This document shows, one piece after another, positions 57,834-64,000 of a stretch of DNA of 64,000 bases. This DNA is from Elymus sibiricus. Taxonomy: Eukaryota; Streptophyta; Magnoliopsida; Poales; Poaceae. The position numbers and the translations under genes are program-made. Positions within the stretch are counted from its first letter, which is position 1, and every line of letters starts with the position of its first letter. The stretch is taken from positions 234,833,904 through 234,897,903 of the forward strand of contig CM077674.1 in the NCBI GenBank assembly GCA_039707655.1, read 5' to 3'. Below the pieces are notes generated by a model, which was not told the DNA's origin, did no database searches, and saw only the letters and a program-made list of their open reading frames with translations.

Positions 57834-58700
57834 GGAGTGTCGTGTTAAAATTTGGAATTATTCAGGGTTCATTTGGACATTTTTATACATTAACTGAGTT
57901 TTCTAGGCATTTAATGTGCATAATTCAAATTTGAACTACAGGCACATGCTCCAGTGCACCAAAATGGGTTGAAAAATCATATATGTGTCCTTGGGTGCAT
58001 GTTTAGGTCCCATGCAAGAAATGGGAATGAATTTCAAACACCTAGGTGTCGTGGATCGGCCGCAAACATTGAGAAACTTGGTTTTTAAATTCCTGTAAAT
58101 CCAAAACTTGTTTGAAATTCATGAAACTTGGCATGGTGTCATGAAATGGCACCAACATGCTGTGGTAAATATTTTGTCCAATTTGGGACAAGGTTTGGTA
58201 TAAGCTTCTTACAAACCAGAGCTTCTCACTAGATGCCTCGTGGTTCCGATAGGGAACGTGTCACCTTTGTGGACGAGATGACATTTGTTGCCTCTTCTCG
58301 CCTTTAATATTTTTCCAGAGGCAACATGGATTAATAGGAGTGTCGTGTTAAAATTTGGAATTATTCAGGGTTCGTTTGGACATTTTTGTACATTAACTGA
58401 GTTTTCTAGGCATTTAATGTGCATAATTCAAATTTAAACTACAGGCACATGATCCAGTGCACCAAAATGGGTTGAAAAATCATATATGTGTCCTTGGGTG
58501 CATATAGGGACTGTAGGGTTTTGTTTTCCAATTTGAGACAAGTTTTTTGAATTTTTTTTCTTGTAGAGCCAACATTGAGAATATTGGTTTAAATTCTAGT
58601 AAATCCAAAACTCACACGAAATTCATGAAATTGGGCATGGTGTCATGATATAGCACAAATATGCTCAGGTATTTTTCGTGTCCAATATGAGAGAAGGCAC
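57834..58700 (+). repeat. Direct repeat of about 503 bp, two copies, shared with CACTA 1
   Basis: GGAGTGTCGTGTTAAAATTT begins copies at 57834 and 58337. The second copy has small deletions. The inverted homologue in CACTA 1 is 30740-31095, present once. Confidence 0.8.
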
Positions 58701-58854
58701 ACACATTAACAGCCAACAAAGACATTTTGGAACAAATAGCTGTCACGTTATCATCACAAATGGTTGTACAATATTATTTAAAACGTGGGCATTCTACTGA
58801 CCATTTACGTACCGCCACGTGTCCCACTTTTTAATGGCTAGGAGGTGCCGTGCA

Positions 58855-59146
58855 GGCAGCTATTTGAGTAGACAGGAGGCGTGCGAGCGAAGTCCGCTGC
58901 GCAGGCTGACCGAGAGGCGTGCGAGAAGTCCTCCGCTGCGCAGGCTCACCGGGAGGTGTGCGAGCAGTACGCTGCGCAGGCTCACCGGGAAGCAAGCCCT
59001 TTGACCTCCATCGCTGCCTGCCTCACTCCCAACTTCTCCATTAATGGCACCCAAGAGCCGCTATTTAATAGGCGGCCTTACCGATCTCTCTTCGCCTCCC
59101 ATTCCCCTCTCGCCCGAATCCTATCTTCCAGAGCTCCACCTACGCC
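58855..59146 (+). promoter_or_regulatory. Promoter cassette of the 194-aa ORF, shared with CACTA 1
   Basis: Three GC-rich ~35-bp blocks ('ctgcgcaggct.accgggagg.gtgcgag', 58885-58995) are followed by CCTTTGACC, CATTAATGGCAC and a TATA-like TATTTAATA (59062-59070), about 77 bp before the ATG. The inverted counterpart is 30214-30620. Confidence 0.65.
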
Positions 59147-59731
59147 ATGGCGCACAAGGATCATCTGCCCCTAGTCTTTCGGTTTGGTGAAGTCGACTCC
59201 GAGCCAAAGGAGATAGAAAATAAGGAGGAATGGGACCTCAGGGACATGGCCCTGAACGAGCCGGCCGCGGCGGATGCTGCCCCCGTGCCCGTCCCTGCTC
59301 CCATCCCCGCGCCCGCGCCAGCGACCATCCCCGTGGCATTGACAGGCTGGTCGCTGAGCACCATCGCAGTGCTGGAAGCCGAGGGCGTCAGCAAGGTTCC
59401 CGCGGACCCTCGCGAGCTCGTGTACGTGCCAGCGCCAGCGCCCCCGCCTATGCTCGTGCGCGCCCCTGCACCCGCCGCGGCAATGGTCCCCGTGCACGTG
59501 CATGCACCCGTCGCGCCCGTTCCCGTGTGCACGCCTGCACCCACCGCGCCCCCCTCAGCGTCATGGGATGCCACTGTCGACCGCTACCTCGCAGCGTCGC
59601 GAGTTGCCGTCCCCCCGGCCCCCGCCCGTCGATCACGCGACAACCGACTCTTTGATTTGCAAGTCCAGAACATTCTGGGCTGCCTTGAAGACTTGAACAA
59701 CGGCGTTCCAGAGGATGACAATGCCGGCTAG
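59147..59731 (+). CDS. Pro/Ala-rich transposon-borne protein (194 aa), intact
   Basis: ATG 59147 in CGCCATGGCG, a good plant start context, and stop 59729-59731. The N-terminus is MAHKDHLPLVFRFGEVDSEP with an acidic stretch. The middle consists of Pro-Ala-Val low-complexity repeats (VPVPAPIPAPAPA) around a short WSLSTIAVLEAEGVSKVP block. The C-terminus (WDATVDRYLAASR, RSRDNRLFDLQVQNILGCLE) looks ordered. I do not recognise a family. A TATA-like box and conserved promoter lie upstream. It is one of the few unbroken ORFs in the window. The Pro/Ala repeats could also be a GC-rich minisatellite read in frame, which lowers confidence in function. Confidence 0.55.
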   Translation: MAHKDHLPLVFRFGEVDSEPKEIENKEEWDLRDMALNEPAAADAAPVPVPAPIPAPAPATIPVALTGWSLSTIAVLEAEGVSKVPADPRELVYVPAPAPPPMLVRAPAPAAAMVPVHVHAPVAPVPVCTPAPTAPPSASWDATVDRYLAASRVAVPPAPARRSRDNRLFDLQVQNILGCLEDLNNGVPEDDNAG

Positions 59732-60088
59732 CACGCCGCCGTTGCCGCCGCTGCAAATAGTTTTTTTGTTTAATATTGAATCTCGATCGTATTAATGTAA
59801 AGTCACAGTGTGACTGAATGAAATATATGGTTTGATCAACTGAGTGTTTTTTCTCTGAATGTACAGACTTGTGAATGTAAAAAAAATAAAAAACATGATT
59901 TTTTTTCTCTGAATAAAACACTCATCGCAAATGTTTTAGATTGAATACCCGTATGCAAAGCCAGACCTAGGGTTCCTTCGCCACTAAACCAAGGGGAAAG
60001 TTGGCGCGATGGATTTGTGCATAGCTTCATCGTAAACGATTTTGTATGATGACATGTGTGCTTACTACAGACAATTTGGTAAGATTTG
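59732..60088. other. Region downstream of the 194-aa ORF
   Basis: AT-rich, with 'gaatgaaatatatgg' and 'aataaaa' words that could serve in polyadenylation. A 'catcgtaaacgattttgtatg' word near 60029 resembles subterminal motifs. No gene seen. Confidence 0.4.
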
Positions 60089-60208
60089 CATCTGTCAAAT
60101 TGGGTATATTACCATTTGTCAAATTGGAAACATTGGCATTTGTCAATCTAGTAACATTTCCATTTGTCAACCTTGTAACACTAACATTTCTCAAATTTTG
60201 CAGCTGAA
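60089..60208 (+). repeat. 24-bp minisatellite, five units
   Basis: Units at 60089, 60113, 60137, 60161 and 60185, each beginning CAT(C/T)TGTCAA or a variant. Confidence 0.85.
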
Positions 60209-60509
60209 AATCGCTAGTACTGTCTAATTTTGCAACTGAAATTCACTAACCATAGATTTCATTCATAGATTAAGCAGTCATTCTTTATACAAACAGTTCA
60301 ACTCGACAGCTGAATCGAACAAACTTTCGCCCAATTGTTTCCAACCACGTACTGAAATAGCTAGTTCAACTATATATACTTGCTAATTTTAAGTACGTAG
60401 TACAGTTCAATCATATCTGTAGTCATGTGAACTAAACAAAATAGCCCCTAAATACTACTACGGAGGGGCTTTGTACTATTTCCAGCAGCCTCTCCTCTGC
60501 CAAGCGCGC

Positions 60510-61178
60510 TCAGTAAGATGCAGAGGAGGAGGAGTCTACTGACGAGCTGGAGCAGTGGAATCCGGCGCATGCCGCTGCTGTAGCTTTAGCGACACCCAGC
60601 TCGTACGCCCTCTGCCGCTCCTGCTCGAAGCGGCGGGACTCCGCGTAGAGCTCCGCATTGAGCGCCATTGCGGCGGCTTCTGCACTGGCCACGGCGGCGG
60701 TAAGCCTCTTTGCGTACTCGACCAGGCGCTCCTCCTACTCCCGCAGGAACTCGATGTAGCGCACAAGGTCACTGACGCAAATGCGGGCCTCCACCTCCCG
60801 CCTTCTGGCCGCGGTGGTGGAGCGGGTGATGGCCACGGTGGGGTGGCGGCCACGGCGGCTGACGGTGGGGTGGCGGCCACGACGGCCACCTTCCGCCTTC
60901 GGGCCGCAGTGGCGGAGCGGGTGATGGCCATGGTGGCCGACGGTGGGGTGGCGGCCACGGCGGCGGACGGTGGGGTGGCGGCCATGATGGCCACCTTTCG
61001 CCTTCGGGCCGTGGTGGCGGAGCAGGTGATGGCCACGGCGGCCGACGGTGGGGTGGCAGCAACGGCGGCCGGCAGCAGCTGCCGTCGGGCAGCGGCGACG
61101 GAGCGTGTGGTGGGTGCTGTGTGAACACTCAACAGGGACGCCACACGCACTACACGCGGCCGGGGACTGCGACGCCAC
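60510..61178 (-). pseudogene. His/Arg/Pro repeat-containing gene fragment with one internal stop
   Basis: One minus-strand frame runs from about 61178 to the stop at 60510, broken by TAG at 60735-60737. The N-terminal two thirds is translation of a GC-rich minisatellite. The C-terminal third, RICVSDLVRYIEFLRE, then ERLVEYAKRLTAAVASAEAA and ESRRFEQERQRAYELGVAKA, is helical and looks like genuine protein, with a Ser-rich end. No ATG is seen at the start. Family not recognised. The ending resembles in style the Ala-rich gene at 56944-57551. Confidence 0.35.
60815..61080. repeat. GC-rich compound minisatellite
   Basis: 'gtggcggagcgggtgatggcca' or variants near 60815, 60910 and 61014, with nested 'acggtggggtggcggccac' blocks. 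It gives several overlapping spurious frames on both strands. Confidence 0.8.
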
Positions 61179-61830
61179 TGCGGTGTAGCCTCCTAGCTGG
61201 AGCTGTCCACTGACGGCGGGCTAAGCGACGACGACGGACCGGTTCCATTGGCGACCGTGGGAGAAGTAGATGAGATAAGCTATGGAGAGGGAGGGGAAAA
61301 TGCGATGCGGACTCTACGACCGTGAGGTTTTATATAGCAGGCCGGTAACCATAGGGGTTTTGGGGTATTTTGCCGAGTCGGGCAGGAAGGTTGCGCGGTT
61401 GCGCGCGGGAACGGGCTCACCGACGATTCATTGGCGCCTCTTCGAGCCAACATGTGGCCAAAAGAAACGCCTGTGCGGTGCTCAAGCTTGCACTCGAAGC
61501 CTTGGGCAGCAACACGGTGACAAGACCTGCGAGAGAAGGACGAAATGATACGTACACATAAAGTTAATAAAAAAACATTTGCGATTTGATTACCTAGCAA
61601 ACGGCCATTCTCTACGGAGCGTCGTGAACAATTGTTCCCCCACGGTGTGATGTGAAACGCGACATCGTTTCACATCATGCCGCCAGCCGGCTTGTAGACG
61701 GCCATTCCCTGCGTGTTCAACTACTCTATGCGTGTGGTTGCTCGCGGTTGAGGCGGCCGCGGCACGCTTTGCTCGCGTCCGTCCGCGCACGCTCTTGTCG
61801 CCTCCCTCCGTGGGCGCTCTCCTCGCGTCC
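61179..61830. other. CACTA 2 interior up to the LTR element
   Basis: No gene supported. It contains 'aaacggccattc' twice and 'gtgtgatgtgaaacg'-like words, reminiscent of CACTA subterminal motifs. The terminus itself is not reached before 61831. Confidence 0.4.
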
Positions 61831-63351
61831 TGATACGTCTCCAACATATCTATAATTTTTTATTGTTCCATGCTATTATAGTATCAATCTTGGATGTTTT
61901 ATATGCAATTATATGTCATTATATATCATTTTTTGGGACTAACCTATTAACCCAGTGCCAGTTGTTGTTTTTAGGTTGTTTTTGTCTTTTCAGAAAATCA
62001 TTATCAAACAGAGTCCAAATGAGAAAAAACTTTGGATTAATTTTTTCTGGACCAGACGAGCCACAAGGGAGCGACAAGCTCGGGAGGCATGCCCTGGGGG
62101 GTAGGGCGCCCCCCAGGCTTGTGGGTCCCTCGTGGCACATCCTGACCTAATTCCAGCGCTATAAATTCCCAAATATTCCCAATATACTAGAGGGACAGAA
62201 GAGAAAACCTTTCCGCCGCCGCAAGCCTCTGTTCTTCCGCGATCCCATCTGGAGGCCTTTTCCGGTACTCTGCCGGAGGGGGAATCGATCATGGAGGGCT
62301 TCTTCATCAACCTTGTTGCCCTTCCGATGATGTGTGAGTAGTTTACCACAGACCTACGGGTCCATAGCTAGTAGCTAGATGGCTTCATCTCTCTCTTTGA
62401 TCTTCAATACCATGTTCTCCTCGATGTTCTTGGAGTTCTATCCGATGTAATCTTCTTTTGTGGTGTGTTTGTTGGGATCCGATGAATTGTGAGTTTATGA
62501 TCAGATTATTCATGAGAAATATTTGAGTCTTCTCTGAACTCTTTTATGCATGATTGTTATATCTTTGTATTTCTCTCTGATCTATCGATTTGGTTTGGCC
62601 AACTAATTTGGTTTATCTTGCAATGGGAGAGGTGCTTTGTGATGGGTTCAATCTTGCGGTGCTCAATCCCAGTGACAGAAAGTGACATGACACATATTTG
62701 TATTGTTGCCATTAAGGATAAAAATATGGGGTTTAATCATATTGATTGAGTTTACTTTGTCTACATCATGTCATCTTGCTTAAGGCGTTACTCTGTTTTA
62801 TACTTAATACCCTAGATGCATGCTGGATAGCGGTCGATGGGTGGAGTAATAGTAGTAGATGCAGGCAGGAGTTGGTCTACTTGTCTCGGACGTGATGCCT
62901 ATATACATGATCATTGCCATGAATCCGTCATAATTATTTGCTTTTCTTTCAATTGCCCAACAGTAATTTGTTTACCCGCCGTATGCTATGTGTTCAAGAG
63001 AGAAGCCTCTAGTGAAAACTATGGCCCCCGGGTCTACTTTTATCATATATTAAAAACCAAAAATACCTTGCTGCAATTTATTTACTTTTATTTTATTTAG
63101 TATTTTACTTTATCTATATATCACTATCAGAATTAATCCTTGCAAATAATCGCTAAGATTATTGACAACCCTCTTATTTGCGTTGGGTGCGAGTGTTTGC
63201 TTTTGTGTGTGCAGGTGCTGTTAAAGGGGTTTTGCATGGTTCTCCTACTGGATTGATAACCTTGGTTCTTAACTGAGGGAAATACTTATCTCTACTATAC
63301 TGCATCATCCTCTCCTCTTCGGGGAAATACCAACGCAGTCTGCAAGTAGCA
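61831..63351 (+). repeat. 5' LTR (1,521 bp)
   Basis: TGATACGTCTCCAACATATC at the start and GCAAGTAGCA at the end, collinear with 4977-6527. A TATA-like CTATAAATTCCC is near 62159. Confidence 0.9.
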
Positions 63352-63362
63352 GGAAGAATTTT

Positions 63363-63377
63363 TGTCGCCGTTGCCGG
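63363..63377 (+). other. Primer binding site with a substitution
   Basis: TGTCGCCGTTGCCGG, where the sister elements have TGGCGCCGTTGCCGG. The changed base lies in the TGG that pairs with the CCA end of the primer tRNA. Confidence 0.6.
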
Positions 63378-63550
63378 GGAGACATCACCAAAATTTATCA
63401 AGTACCTTCGCACAAACTATCATCCACTTGCATTTATTTTATTTGCCTTTTTATTTGCATTTTCCTCTCATTTTCATCTCCCCCACTTCTAATTTTTTTT
63501 TCAAAAACACAAAAATATTTTGGTTTGCTAGTTTTGCCTGCTTTGTCATT

Positions 63551-64000
63551 ATGTCTAGTTCTTCACTTGTTACTATTACCCCTGAAAATGAAGTGCTTAA
63601 TTTTAGACAAAGGGGAGGAGAGAATTTAAAAGATGCTTGGTATAGGATTTGCGATGCTCAAAATAGATCAACTTGTAAGCAATCCACTACCGTTCTTCTT
63701 CGCAATTTTTATGTGGGAATCACTACTTGGTATAGATTTGTGCTTGACATTATTACCGGAGGGAATTTCTTGATGTGTCCCTCTATATATGCTTTCAATG
63801 CTATGGGGAATTTAGTGGGATCACCACCTATCATTATTAATGAAACAACATTGACTTTGGAACATGTTATGCAAAGGTTAGAAGCTATTGAAAATAAAAT
63901 GCCTACTATTGAACATCTTGAAAATGTAGACAAAAAGGTCCATAATCACATTACTCAATTTGGTTCTAAGGTGGGGATTACATTGAAAACCTTAAAGGAA
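63551..64000 (+). CDS. gag-like ORF, N-terminal 150 codons, unbroken to the window edge
   Basis: ATG 63551 (start MSSSSLVTITPENEV), no stop to 64000. It has RGGENLKDAWYRICDAQ, NFYVGITTWYRFVLD, NAMGNLVGSPP and a Glu/Lys-rich helical segment (EHVMQRLEAIENKMPTIEHL). This is the same protein as the broken copy at 6734-7371 and lacks the single-base loss seen there. It resembles a shortened Ty3/gypsy gag. Whether the element has pol cannot be seen. Confidence 0.6.
   Translation, partial: MSSSSLVTITPENEVLNFRQRGGENLKDAWYRICDAQNRSTCKQSTTVLLRNFYVGITTWYRFVLDIITGGNFLMCPSIYAFNAMGNLVGSPPIIINETTLTLEHVMQRLEAIENKMPTIEHLENVDKKVHNHITQFGSKVGITLKTLKE

Larger units (their letters stand above)
51699..61830 (-). 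mobile_element. CACTA transposon 2 (one end in view), inverted relative to CACTA 1
   Basis: The left end CCTAGTGCAGGTGAGTGCTATACAAACGG-type sequence (first 20 bases: CCTAGTGCAGGTGAGTGCTA) is the inverted equivalent of the right end of CACTA 1, one base short of CACTAGTG. Collinear, in inverted order, with CACTA 1: terminus, B3-like gene, shared 500-bp segment, promoter cassette. The right end is not seen because an LTR element sits at 61831. An Angela-type solo LTR is nested at 52642-54382. No transposase was recognised. Confidence 0.75.
61831..64000 (+). mobile_element. Sabrina/WHAM-like LTR element, left part only
   Basis: 5' LTR 61831-63351, PBS region 63363-63377 and the start of the gag-like ORF at 63551. 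It inserted into CACTA 2 after CGTCC (61826-61830), the expected duplication. The rest is outside the window. Confidence 0.88.

Noticed and set aside
60735..61178. Long His/Arg/Pro-rich open frames on the minus strand, and a Val/Ala-rich one on the plus strand
   Set aside because: The N-terminal parts translate a GC-rich minisatellite in several frames at once. Only the helical C-terminal part was kept as a possible gene remnant.

Overview
This window is intergenic, repeat-packed DNA of a Triticeae grass (wheat, Aegilops or a close relative). The basis is the transposon content: several copies of the widespread Triticeae LTR that opens TGATACGTCTCCAACG, a BARE1/Angela/WIS-type solo LTR, a Tat-lineage Ty3/gypsy element with an antisense ORF, large CACTA transposons carrying host-like genes, a Stowaway MITE and an Au-like SINE. 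I find no ordinary low-copy host gene. Almost every coding piece belongs to, or was captured by, a transposable element and most carry breaks. Family names are recalled from sequence motifs and were not checked against a database.

Layout. 1-2465: the tail of an unidentified LTR (to 704) inserted in a Sabrina/WHAM-like element, whose 3' LTR is 896-2465. 2466-2745: a fragment of gypsy gag on the minus strand. 2746-43803: one Ty3/gypsy element of the Tat type (LTR 604 bp, PBS, gag, RT, RNase H, second RNase H, integrase, then a three-exon antisense gene), expanded to 41 kb by three nested insertions: a non-autonomous LTR element on the plus strand (4977-11900), a related one on the minus strand (12062-19585), and a 15.2-kb CACTA transposon (22961-38204) with a perfect 3-bp target duplication (CCA). 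43804-46094: 3' end of another gypsy element, minus strand, with an array of CCGGATGTCCGG motifs. 46095-49396: a third Sabrina/WHAM-like remnant, its LTR split by a 1.65-kb insert with an Au-like SINE. 49397-51698: a 3'-5' exonuclease gene fragment, an unassigned stretch and an LTR fragment. 51699-61830: a second CACTA element, inverted relative to the first, its last visible gene split by an Angela-type solo LTR (52642-54382, 5-bp duplication TGTGG). 61831-64000: the start of another Sabrina/WHAM-like element, running out of the window.

The most interesting biology is in the two CACTA elements. Neither shows a recognisable transposase here. Both carry, next to the same type of terminus, a multi-exon gene with a B3-like C-terminal domain, with matching exon boundaries and with an intron full of ~230-245-bp tandem repeats. 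Both also carry a conserved promoter cassette facing the other way, but behind that cassette the coding sequence differs: a zinc-finger-XS-like gene in element 1 and a Pro/Ala-rich ORF in element 2. Element 1 also holds a B3-like 5' gene piece whose last exon can splice in frame onto an F-box/FBD gene fragment, plus a 3'-5' exonuclease-like gene. These are best read as gene-trafficking, mostly decayed, non-autonomous CACTA transposons. Positions of splice junctions and element borders may be off by one to a few bases.
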